From JBEKTY01 sp049515555 (GTDB taxonomy: Bacteria; Planctomycetota; Planctomycetia; Pirellulales; Thermoguttaceae), in assembly GCA_049515555.1 (NCBI GenBank), contig JBEKTY010000023.1, forward strand, positions 1 through 63,136: a DNA stretch of 63,136 nt, written 5' to 3'. How positions within the stretch are numbered: position 1 is the stretch's first letter; the number at the start of each line of letters is the position of its first letter. The translations under genes were made by a program, and so were the position numbers. Below, one piece after another: positions 45,893 to 53,931 of the stretch. The notes below the pieces were generated by a model that ran no database searches, had not been told where the DNA came from, and was given only the letters and a program-made list of their open reading frames with translations.

Positions 45893-45911
45893 AGGGACGA
45901 TGAAACCATGA
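45879..45911 (+). pseudogene. Relic C-terminus of a propeller gene
   Basis: In the frame not used by the toroid gene, 33 bases read LIAYEGTMKP and stop. This is the C-terminal tail of the propeller subgroup (LIAYEGTVKR in the 45908 protein, RLVAYEGVSP in the 41988 protein). Its TGA overlaps the ATG of the 45908 gene as ATGA, just as the 45908 stop overlaps the 47395 start. It marks the place where a propeller gene was cut away and a toroid gene joined in its stead. Confidence 0.75.
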
Positions 45912-45977
45912 AACCGTTGATCTTCGCCCTCACTTGCCTAGCGTGTGTTGCCGCTTCTGCCGCCGACTGGCCGCAGG
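45879..45977 (+). repeat. 99-base direct repeat, copy 1
   Basis: This stretch covers a propeller tail, the start site and the signal-peptide codons of the 45908 gene. By hand alignment without gaps it matches 47366-47464 at 85 of 99 bases, after which the two genes diverge. Confidence 0.85.
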
Positions 45978-47398
45978 TCGGCGGCAGTCCGCAGCACACG
46001 AACTTCACGCCCGACTCCCCCGCACCGCCGTACCAGGTCGCCTGGGTGGCCGAGTTCAGCCCGGAACTGATCTACTCGGCAACGCCCGTGGTGGCCCAGG
46101 GCCGCATCTTTCAGACCACGCTCAACGGCCATTTCTACGCCTTGGATGCGGCAACGGGCGAGCGGCTCTGGTGGTTCCGAGCGGGCGATTGCGTGTGGAG
46201 CGGCGCCGCCGCGGGGACCGACGAGCACGGCGCCAAGGGGTTGGTCTTCGTCGCCTCCTGGGAGGGACTGATCTACGCAGTCGATGCGCAAAGCGGCAGG
46301 GAAGCATGGCGGTTCGACAGCCGAGAGAACATTTCGGCTGCCCCATGCGTGGCCCAAGGAATGCTGTTCATCGCGACCCGCAAGGGACGTATGCTCGCCC
46401 TGACCACCGAGGGCAAGCTGCAATGGGAGACGCCCCTGTCGTGGCACGTCTACAGCACGGCTGCGTATGAGCAGGGCCGGGTGTTCGTTCTTACGGAAGA
46501 CATGTTCCTCCACTGCCTCGATGCCAAGACGGGGAAACCCTTGTGGACGAGCGAGAAGCTCAACGGGATGCTGATGCGGGAGTTCTACCCAGTCGTCCAC
46601 AAGGGCAAGGTCATGGTCACCGTCACGCCGGCGGAGTACCGGGAAGCGGGAGGGCCCTGGCCGTTTCTCGGCGACTCGCCCGATGCAAAGTTCAAGGCGA
46701 TCATCGACAAGTACTCGCGCCCCGTCGACCCGCGCAAATCCGCGGCCAGCGATGAGCGCCGTTGTCTGATTCGACCCGGCGACGTGCCGCCCGAACTTGA
46801 TGAGGCACAGCAGCAACTCGTCACGTTCTACCAGCAGAATCCCCGCTTCCAGACGTTCTACGTACTGGATCAGAAGGACGGCAAACAGGCGTACCCTGCC
46901 GTACACCACTACTCGGCCAGCGGCCTGGAGAACGTCGCGATGCCGCCGGCGGTCTGCGCGGACGGCACGCTGGCAATGAATTGCATGTTTGGCGGCTCGC
47001 GCCTGGCTCGTTTCGATATCGACAAGAACCGCTGGGTTGACTTCACGTTCGAGCTGAGCGGTTCCGCCAGCGACAACTCGGAGTTCGTCGCCGTGGGCGG
47101 ATCCAGACTCTTCTCCAAGAACTATATCCGTGGCGGTCATGGGCAGATGGCAGGTTTCATCCTGGACCTGGCCAGCCGGGAAGTCTTTTCCCTGCGCAGC
47201 GTGCCGCTGAAGCAGCCCAATCGCGTTTCCTGCCTGCCAGCGCGCGGTCCGCTGTCGGCGCCGCTGGACGCTGGGCGGCTTGGTGACGCCGGCTGGGGAA
47301 TCGGAGGCACGTCGCCGCCGGTGATCTGCGGAAACCGGCTCTTCTGGATCAAGGGCATTCAACAATTGATCGCTTATGAAGGAACGGTGAAACGATGA
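45908..47398 (+). CDS. Secreted PQQ-like beta-propeller protein
   Basis: A 496-residue exported propeller protein. Signal MKPLIFALTCLACVAASA is followed by ADWPQVGGSPQHTNFTPDSP. Blades include YALDAATGERLWWFRAGD, YAVDAQSGREAWRFDSREN and HCLDAKTGKPLWTSEKL. It also carries FSKNYIRGGHGQMAGFILD, shared with the minus-strand 7485 protein. Unlike other propeller genes it is followed by a second propeller gene, not a toroid gene, through an ATGA overlap. Confidence 0.85.
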   Translation: MKPLIFALTCLACVAASAADWPQVGGSPQHTNFTPDSPAPPYQVAWVAEFSPELIYSATPVVAQGRIFQTTLNGHFYALDAATGERLWWFRAGDCVWSGAAAGTDEHGAKGLVFVASWEGLIYAVDAQSGREAWRFDSRENISAAPCVAQGMLFIATRKGRMLALTTEGKLQWETPLSWHVYSTAAYEQGRVFVLTEDMFLHCLDAKTGKPLWTSEKLNGMLMREFYPVVHKGKVMVTVTPAEYREAGGPWPFLGDSPDAKFKAIIDKYSRPVDPRKSAASDERRCLIRPGDVPPELDEAQQQLVTFYQQNPRFQTFYVLDQKDGKQAYPAVHHYSASGLENVAMPPAVCADGTLAMNCMFGGSRLARFDIDKNRWVDFTFELSGSASDNSEFVAVGGSRLFSKNYIRGGHGQMAGFILDLASREVFSLRSVPLKQPNRVSCLPARGPLSAPLDAGRLGDAGWGIGGTSPPVICGNRLFWIKGIQQLIAYEGTVKR

Positions 47399-47464
47399 AA
47401 CCGTTGGCCTTTGCCCTCACTTGGCTGATATGTGCCGCCGCTTCTGCCGCCGATTGGCCGCAGG
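47366..47464 (+). repeat. 99-base direct repeat, copy 2
   Basis: Second copy of the tail/start/signal module, here made of the end of the 45908 gene and the start of the 47395 gene. The tail is in frame in this copy, so it shows the ancestral arrangement. Confidence 0.85.
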
Positions 47465-48819
47465 CGGCTTGCACGCCGCAGCGCACGGGCCGCAGTCCGG
47501 AAACCCTTGCGACGCCCGAAGGAGCCCCATGGGTCTTGAGTTGGTCCAAGAAGTTCTGGCCGGACCGGGTCCACAACGGGGTGCAGGCGATCGTTGCGGC
47601 CGGTCGGGTCTATGTCGGCTCCAAGGACGGCACTGTCTGGTGCCTCAACGAGGCTGACGGCAAGGAGGTGTGGAAGACGACGGGGCTGGGCTGCATCTGC
47701 AACACGCTTGCGCATGTCGAGGGGCGAGTGATCGCCGCGAGCCTGGACGGCGTCCACGGCCTGGACGCAACGAGCGGCACCAAAGTGTGGGCCCTGCGCC
47801 AGCGCGGCGGCTTCACGGTCGCGCCGCTGGTGGCCGAGGGTCGGCTGTTCCTTGGCAGCCGTCTGGGCACGTTCTTCTGTGTCAATCCGGTAGACGGCAA
47901 GGTCTCTTGGCAGTTCGCCACCGGATCCTACGTCCTTCAGAGCGCGGCCTATGATGACGGCAAGCTGTTCTTCGCTACCGAAGACCTCCACATGCACTCT
48001 CTCGACGCGAAGTCTGGCCAAGAGGTGTGGAAGAGCGGCCCGTTTTCTAGCCAGTCGTTCGTCCACTTCTACCCGGTGCTTCACAAGGGTTACGTGATCT
48101 TCCGCGGGATGTTTACCCAGGCGACGATCGGCGATGCCGAGTTCGGCGTCGCGCCGTTGACGGCCGACGGCGGTTGGGGCCCTGAGGGCAAGCGGGCGAT
48201 AGCCATGATCCCGCAGCTTCGGGAATTGCTGGCAAGAGGAAAGTCGCTGCCGCCGGAGTTCGACGCCGCAGGCGAGAAGATCGTCGACGTCCTCCGCAAA
48301 CACCCGTGGCATCAAGACATGTGGGTACTGGACGCGAAAACAGGCAAGGAGGCGTTTGTCGTTCCGCATTTTCCGGGAATCGGATCGCTGGGGCTTGGCG
48401 GCCCGTTGGCGCCGCCCGCCGTGGACCGCGACGGCTGCCTCGTGTACCAGGTCTGTTTCGCGGGGCACCCCTTTGGCCGGCTCAACTTGGACCAACGCAA
48501 GATCGTCGACGTACTATTCCATCCCTACCAAGACAAGCCGACCGGCCAAGGCAATACGGACGAGTACCGTTCGCCCAGCACGGCCGGCGATCTGGTCTTC
48601 CTGGTCCACGAGGGCGAGAACGAGGCGGCGACCTTTAGCGGCGGGGTGTTCGACCTGCGATCGCGCTCTTGGTGGAGCAAGCCGCGGAGCCATCCTGGAA
48701 CGGGGAGTTGGTTCGAACATGTCGGTGCCGCCGCTTCGGTGGCCAACGGTCGTTTCTATCACCTTTCCTACAATTCGTTGGAGTGCTGGAAAGTTGTCGC
48801 GAAAAGCACGGGACGCTAG
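47395..48819 (+). CDS. Secreted PQQ-like beta-propeller protein
   Basis: A 474-residue exported propeller protein. The signal (MKPLAFALTWLICAAASA) nearly copies that of the 45908 protein, but after ADWPQ the sequence changes to AACTPQRTGRSPETLATPEG, so the mature protein is not a close copy. Blades include WCLNEADGKEVWKTTGLG, HGLDATSGTKVWALRQRGG, FCVNPVDGKVSWQFATGS and HSLDAKSGQEVWKSGPF. It is the direct partner of the toroid gene 17 bases downstream. Confidence 0.85.
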   Translation: MKPLAFALTWLICAAASAADWPQAACTPQRTGRSPETLATPEGAPWVLSWSKKFWPDRVHNGVQAIVAAGRVYVGSKDGTVWCLNEADGKEVWKTTGLGCICNTLAHVEGRVIAASLDGVHGLDATSGTKVWALRQRGGFTVAPLVAEGRLFLGSRLGTFFCVNPVDGKVSWQFATGSYVLQSAAYDDGKLFFATEDLHMHSLDAKSGQEVWKSGPFSSQSFVHFYPVLHKGYVIFRGMFTQATIGDAEFGVAPLTADGGWGPEGKRAIAMIPQLRELLARGKSLPPEFDAAGEKIVDVLRKHPWHQDMWVLDAKTGKEAFVVPHFPGIGSLGLGGPLAPPAVDRDGCLVYQVCFAGHPFGRLNLDQRKIVDVLFHPYQDKPTGQGNTDEYRSPSTAGDLVFLVHEGENEAATFSGGVFDLRSRSWWSKPRSHPGTGSWFEHVGAAASVANGRFYHLSYNSLECWKVVAKSTGR

Positions 48820-48836
48820 CCGCTGGAGTCAGACGC

Positions 48837-51368
48837 ATGTCGAAGAAGATGATCTGTTGCATGCTTTGCACGGCAGTACTTGGAGTCAGACCGTCGGCTT
48901 CGTCGGCAGCCGATGCGCTGCCGAGTTGGCAGACGCACACCCTCGGCCCGCACATGGTCCAGCGTGGTGGTGTGTTGCCCGACTGGGCCAAGGGCGCGGT
49001 TAGCTATCGGCAGATGGCGGGCGGTCTGGGTTTGCAGGTACACGCGCAAGACAACAAGCTGCACCTGCACCAATTCACGTTGGTGGGTTATGGTCGTCAC
49101 CGGACCGCCCAGGAGTGGTTCTGGTCGCAGCAGCCCGGATTCCTGCGCCCGTGGCGCGCGGCCCGATTGGGCGCGATCACGTCGGGTTCGCCTGGTGAAC
49201 TGGTCGAAGGACCTCGCGACTGGGCTTGCGCCGAGTATGCCGTGGGCCAGGGACTCTCGCTGTGCCTGAGCCGGCTCTGCCCCGCCGTGCTGGTCCGCAC
49301 GAAGGTCCCTGACGTTACCATTTTCGACGGGATCGCACCGCCTACAGCCTTCGCGTATTCGGGCGGAGAGGCTGTTCAGGTGCGCAAGGTCGCTTCTGCT
49401 GGTCCCGTTGACTTGGGCGGCATGAGCCAGCCGTGGTTGTTGTGCTGGTTTGGCCAGTCGGCGACGTTCTCGTCCTGCCGCCTTCCGCAAACACCCTACG
49501 GCCCCAAAGCGTTGGACCCCTTCGGCGACCCCGGCGGCGACTGGTATGAGGCCGACCTGCCGGTGCTGCTGGTCTTCCAGTCGCTGCCCCAGGCCGTCGA
49601 GCGCACGGACAGGGGATTGAAGATTACGCTCGCCAAGTGCGAGACCGGCGATGGCTGGGCGTCCAAGGTCGCGCTGCTGCCGCCGCTGGGGGAATTACTG
49701 CCGCGGCGGGCCGAGACGCTCCCGTGGACCAACGCCGTGCCCGATCAACTCATTCGGCAATGCCGCTGGTGGAGCCAACACTTCGATCAGTACCCGCTGG
49801 GCGTGGTCGAGAGCTACGCCCGCGACCCCAGTGGCGACAGCGTTGTAACGGAGACATTTACCCACGAGGCGTTTCGTCCGGGCAAGACCAGCCGCTACGC
49901 CCCTGTGCCGCCGATGCTGGCACTGGCCCAAGCGTATGGCTTTCCGGTCGAGTGTGACCATCCGCTGGTGGAGACAGGAGTGGCAACCTCCTGGGGCCCA
50001 GCCAAGGCCATCGAGAATGTGTCCGAGTACCGCTGCCGCTTCAAGGGACTGGAGAAGTACGTGTACGATCGCCCGGTCGTCGGTGCGGACATGAAGGAGC
50101 CGGAGTCGTTACGCAAGGAACTGGAGACGAAGGTAACCAAGGTTGTAACGGCTGGGCACCTGGCGCCGCACGTGCCGCTGACAACCGAGGGATGCGGCAG
50201 GCTCTATATGGCGCATCCCGAGTGGGCCTCGCCCGGCGACGGTATTCTCCACACGGCTGGCTACCTGCCGCTGGTCAACCAGGAACTGCGCGGGAAGGTC
50301 GTCCGTTGGATGACCGCCGAGCGACGGGAGTTCCCGCCGGAGAAAGTCCTCTTGCTGGAGTACGTCAAGGGCACGCGGCGCGAGCGGTATCCGGCTGCAA
50401 CCAGTCCGGCCCTTCTGGCTCAGCAAAAGCAAATCGAGAACGGCCAGTGGCTGCAGCCCGATTTCTTTCACAAGAAGCACAAGATCGTGCCCATCGGGGG
50501 GATCGCTGCGCTGGCTGCGTATGCCGATACTGTCGACAACGTGGACGGTCTCTCGTGGGATGCCGTGCAGGAGGTGCTCAATCCTTACCTGGCCCGTATG
50601 GACTGGCCGTCGATGGGCTACGTGACCTGGGAGGTTGACGAAATCGACGGGCAGTTCTACGGCCTTGGCGGCGTCATGGACGCCAACCGACTGTTCGCTG
50701 CGCTCTCGGGCACGGCACGCCTCGCCCGGCGATTGGGCAACCGGGAGGCGGAGGCGATGGCCCTCGGCCTGTTCTCGAAGACGGCCGCGCTGCGTTTTGC
50801 CCTGGGCAAGTACACCCAGTATCTCTACGATAGCAGCTTGAAAGAATTGCCCAAGCGGCCCGATTTCCTGCTGTGGATCGGTAGCCGTGACGGCCAACCC
50901 CATGCACGGCACATCAATCTCTATACGCCGGCATGGCAGAGTCGCGCCGACGACATCCAGCAAGTCGTGGCCATGGACGAGTTCGGCACCTATCTGCACG
51001 AGACGTGCGGCACCCATGACCGCAACGACGTGGTCCCTTTCCGCCCCATGACGCCGGCCCTTGCGCGTTTCCTGGGCGACTTCCTGAAGCCCGAGTGCCA
51101 TCAGTACGTCAGTCGCGTGGAGTACTTCGCCCCCGACTGGTACTGCCGCTACTCGCTGACGTGCCTCGGTTCGGAAGCCTACGCGTTGCCGATGGATGCA
51201 TCCTGGCAGATTTTCCTGGCCAAGGCATGGATTTTGGGCCAGGACGGACCGACCTTGGAGAAGCACCTCGACATGCCTTGGCTCAAGCTGGGCGACTTCT
51301 ACTACATGGACAAACTCGCCGCAACCATCGTGGCCTACCGCGGCGTGACATGGGACAAAATGGAATGA
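48837..51368 (+). CDS. Secreted T-family protein (alpha/alpha toroid-like)
   Basis: An 843-residue exported protein. ATG 48837 follows GGAG and starts a Cys-rich signal (MSKKMICCMLCTAVLG); the frame is open upstream inside the propeller gene. First region has LSRLCPAVLVRTKVPDV and WLLCWFGQSATF; second domain from about 323 has VVESYARDPSGDSVVTETF and RYAPVPPMLALAQAYGFP; helical region from about 436 opens VTAGHLAPHVPL and closes DMPWLKLGDFYYMDKL. It is the last member of the array. The MICC segment could be a lipobox-like site, but no clear L-x-x-C was confirmed. Confidence 0.78.
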   Translation: MSKKMICCMLCTAVLGVRPSASSAADALPSWQTHTLGPHMVQRGGVLPDWAKGAVSYRQMAGGLGLQVHAQDNKLHLHQFTLVGYGRHRTAQEWFWSQQPGFLRPWRAARLGAITSGSPGELVEGPRDWACAEYAVGQGLSLCLSRLCPAVLVRTKVPDVTIFDGIAPPTAFAYSGGEAVQVRKVASAGPVDLGGMSQPWLLCWFGQSATFSSCRLPQTPYGPKALDPFGDPGGDWYEADLPVLLVFQSLPQAVERTDRGLKITLAKCETGDGWASKVALLPPLGELLPRRAETLPWTNAVPDQLIRQCRWWSQHFDQYPLGVVESYARDPSGDSVVTETFTHEAFRPGKTSRYAPVPPMLALAQAYGFPVECDHPLVETGVATSWGPAKAIENVSEYRCRFKGLEKYVYDRPVVGADMKEPESLRKELETKVTKVVTAGHLAPHVPLTTEGCGRLYMAHPEWASPGDGILHTAGYLPLVNQELRGKVVRWMTAERREFPPEKVLLLEYVKGTRRERYPAATSPALLAQQKQIENGQWLQPDFFHKKHKIVPIGGIAALAAYADTVDNVDGLSWDAVQEVLNPYLARMDWPSMGYVTWEVDEIDGQFYGLGGVMDANRLFAALSGTARLARRLGNREAEAMALGLFSKTAALRFALGKYTQYLYDSSLKELPKRPDFLLWIGSRDGQPHARHINLYTPAWQSRADDIQQVVAMDEFGTYLHETCGTHDRNDVVPFRPMTPALARFLGDFLKPECHQYVSRVEYFAPDWYCRYSLTCLGSEAYALPMDASWQIFLAKAWILGQDGPTLEKHLDMPWLKLGDFYYMDKLAATIVAYRGVTWDKME

Positions 51369-51435
51369 GTTGCGAAACTGACGTTGATGCCTTCGAGCGA
51401 ATACGAATTGAAAATCGAATTGTGGGAGACGTGCT

Positions 51436-52341
51436 ATGGTCAAAGAACCCATCGGCTTTCTCGGCATGGGACAGTTGGGCACACCGATGGTGGCCAACCT
51501 CCTGGAGGATGGCTATCCGGTGCGGGTATGGAACCGAACGGCAGAGAAGGCCAGACCGCTCGTGGAGAAGGGAGCCCGGCAGGCGGACCGCCCGGAGGAC
51601 GCGCTCGAGCCGGGCGGGATTCTGATGACATGCTTGTCGAATGACCAGGCACTCCAGTCGCTCTTTGTCGAACATCCGAGGCTGTTCTCGCAGCTTGGCA
51701 AAGAAGGCGTGCATGTCTCGATGAGCACGATCGCACCCGAGACGAGTCGGCGTCTGGCCCGCGAGCACGCGCAACAGGGCGGCATGTACGTCGCTTCACC
51801 CGTGATGGGCCGTCCCGACGCCGTAGCCGCGCGGGCGCAGACGTATCTCCTCTCCGGGCCGGCTGCGGCGGTCGCGCGGGTCCGGCCGCCGCTGGAGGCC
51901 ATTGGCCGGCGGACATTCGATTTCGGCGAAGATCCCGGGGCAGCCAACGTCGCCAAGCTCGCCTCGAACTTTCTCATCGCCGGCGCGATCGAGGCAATGG
52001 CCGAGGCATTCACCTTCTCCACCAAGAACGGCCTGGACCCCACGCCCTTGCACGCGATGCTCACCGACGCGCTCTTCGCCTGCCCCATTTACAAGAACTA
52101 CGGCGCGCAGATCCTCGCCGGCAACTACCGGCACCCAGGGTTCCAGTTAGCCCTCGGCCTGAAGGACCTCGGGCTGGTGTCCCAGGTGGCCTTCGAGAGC
52201 CGCACGCCGATGCCGCTGGCCAGCCTGTTACGCGACCGCTTCCTGGCCGCCTTCGCCCACGGCCGTGGTTCATGGGACTGGATGTCCATCGCCGCCGAAG
52301 TCGAAGCCGCCGCTGGCCTGGAGCGTGAATCATTGTCATAA
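51436..52341 (+). CDS. Beta-hydroxyacid dehydrogenase-like NAD(P)-binding protein
   Basis: A 301-residue cytoplasmic protein of the 6-phosphogluconate/3-hydroxyisobutyrate dehydrogenase superfamily. The Rossmann start is GFLGMGQLGTPMVANLLEDG, the substrate loop SPVMGRPDAVAARAQ, and the catalytic Lys is about residue 174 in GAANVAKLASNFL. Members reduce or oxidise beta-hydroxy acids, semialdehydes or imines. It has no signal, unlike nearly all neighbours, so it probably handles an imported breakdown product, for instance a tartronate or other sugar-acid product. The link to the pathway is inference from position. Confidence 0.85.
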   Translation: MVKEPIGFLGMGQLGTPMVANLLEDGYPVRVWNRTAEKARPLVEKGARQADRPEDALEPGGILMTCLSNDQALQSLFVEHPRLFSQLGKEGVHVSMSTIAPETSRRLAREHAQQGGMYVASPVMGRPDAVAARAQTYLLSGPAAAVARVRPPLEAIGRRTFDFGEDPGAANVAKLASNFLIAGAIEAMAEAFTFSTKNGLDPTPLHAMLTDALFACPIYKNYGAQILAGNYRHPGFQLALGLKDLGLVSQVAFESRTPMPLASLLRDRFLAAFAHGRGSWDWMSIAAEVEAAAGLERESLS

Positions 52342-52463
52342 ACCCGGATGTTACCTCGCTCTTGGTACGCTCACATGCTGTGTGTTCTGTTCGGCACTTA
52401 CGCGGTTGCACGGCATTAGCGGTCCCAAGGGGAACTTCAAACCTCTCATAACGGAGCATAACT

Positions 52464-53915
52464 GTGGCTATTGTAGGTAATGGACGAAACAAGCGGACTA
52501 CTTCTCGTCAGGGCAGCCTGACGCGGCGAGGGTTCCTCGGCACGGCGGCGGCCACCGGCACTCTGCTGCTTGGGCACGGCCGGGCGCTCGGCTACGCGGC
52601 CAACGAGCAGTTGCAGGTCGCCGTGGTGGGCGTCGGCGGGCGGGGCTCGGGCTTTGCCGTCGAGGAAGGATGGTCGTCGGTGCGCCAGCAGGCCGGCGGC
52701 CGCATCGCCGCCCTGTGCGACGTGAATCGGCAGAAAGCGGCCGAGGCGTTCGGGCGCTACCCTAACGTCCCGAAGTACGAGGACTACCGGGTCATGATCG
52801 CCGAAATGGGATCGAAGCTCGACGCCGTGGTCGTCGCCACGCCCGACCACGTCCACGCCGCCCCCTCCGCCTGCGCCCTTCGGGCCGGTTTGCATGTGTT
52901 CTGCGAGAAGGGGCTGACGCGCACCATCCAGGAAGCCCGCACCCTGGCCGAGCTGACCGTCGAGAAGAAGCGTTCGACGCAGATGGGCAACCAGGCCGGT
53001 TACAACGAGCGGGTGATCGAGAATGTCTGGGCGGGCCGACTCGGCGAAATTCAGACCATCCACATGTGGGGCGGCGGCGGCGCTGGTCCGCGGCCGAGGC
53101 CGGCGGGGACACCCGCGGTGCCCGACTACCTCAATTGGAACCTGTGGCTGGGCCCGGCGGCTTTTCGGCCCTACCACCCGGAATGGATGAACCATTCCAT
53201 GTGGCGGGACTTTTCCTGCGGGCATCCGGGCTGGTGGGGCGCGCACCTCTGGGCCACCCTCTTCAAAGCGATGAAGCTGGAGACCCTCTGGCCGATCGAC
53301 AAACAGGCACCCGCCGCGGGCGGGAAGACCATCAAGGTCACCGCCGAGTGCTGCGAGGTATGCGATGCGACATTTCCCCGCGCGAGCATCGTCCACTGGG
53401 ACATCCCGGCGCGCAAGGACATGCCACCCATTCGCCTCACCTGGTTTGCCGGCGGTCAGGAGGCTGAGAAACGCCGCCGCGACGCCCTTCGTGAACTGTT
53501 TGCCAAGCATCCGCAATGGGGCAACGTGGACGATAAACGGTGGAGTAATTGGGTGGGCAACCTCTGGATTGGCACCGAGGGGTGCATGTACACGTTTGGG
53601 CATGGCGACACCACGGTTGCCATGTTCCCGGAGCAGAAATTCAAGGACTTGGCTCCGCCGCCGGAATCGCTGCCGCGCCCGCTGCCGGGACGGTTTCTCC
53701 GCGGCTGGGTCGACGGCATGAAGAAAGGACCGCCGGCCATGGGCTGCTTCAACGCATTTAGCGGACCTTTCACCGAGTGGTTTCTGCTGGCCAACGTGGC
53801 GACGTTGTTTCCCGATCGGGCGCTGGAATTCGATCCAGTCACCTGCCGGATCGTCAACCACGAGCAGGCCAACGAGATGATCCGCCAGCCCTACCGCGAG
53901 GGCTGGAAACTCTGA
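52464..53915 (+). CDS. Tat-exported Gfo/Idh/MocA oxidoreductase, divergent
   Basis: A 483-residue protein, probably started at GTG 52464 after ACGGAG, with a 20-residue polar lead and Tat signal LTRRGFLGTAAATGTLLLG. It has VAVVGVGGRGSGFAVEE and CEKGL, where the usual EKP proline is Gly, and the helix GAHLWATLFKAMKLETLW. It is the least similar of the five and may use a different substrate. It ends 16 bases from the convergent gene at 53932. The 122-base gap before it shows no clear promoter. Confidence 0.85.
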   Translation: MAIVGNGRNKRTTSRQGSLTRRGFLGTAAATGTLLLGHGRALGYAANEQLQVAVVGVGGRGSGFAVEEGWSSVRQQAGGRIAALCDVNRQKAAEAFGRYPNVPKYEDYRVMIAEMGSKLDAVVVATPDHVHAAPSACALRAGLHVFCEKGLTRTIQEARTLAELTVEKKRSTQMGNQAGYNERVIENVWAGRLGEIQTIHMWGGGGAGPRPRPAGTPAVPDYLNWNLWLGPAAFRPYHPEWMNHSMWRDFSCGHPGWWGAHLWATLFKAMKLETLWPIDKQAPAAGGKTIKVTAECCEVCDATFPRASIVHWDIPARKDMPPIRLTWFAGGQEAEKRRRDALRELFAKHPQWGNVDDKRWSNWVGNLWIGTEGCMYTFGHGDTTVAMFPEQKFKDLAPPPESLPRPLPGRFLRGWVDGMKKGPPAMGCFNAFSGPFTEWFLLANVATLFPDRALEFDPVTCRIVNHEQANEMIRQPYREGWKL

Positions 53916-53931
53916 AAGCGCCGCTGCCTCC

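Noticed and set aside
14788..53915. Classical SusC/SusD polysaccharide utilisation locus
   Set aside because: No SusC, SusD, TonB receptor or hybrid two-component regulator was found.
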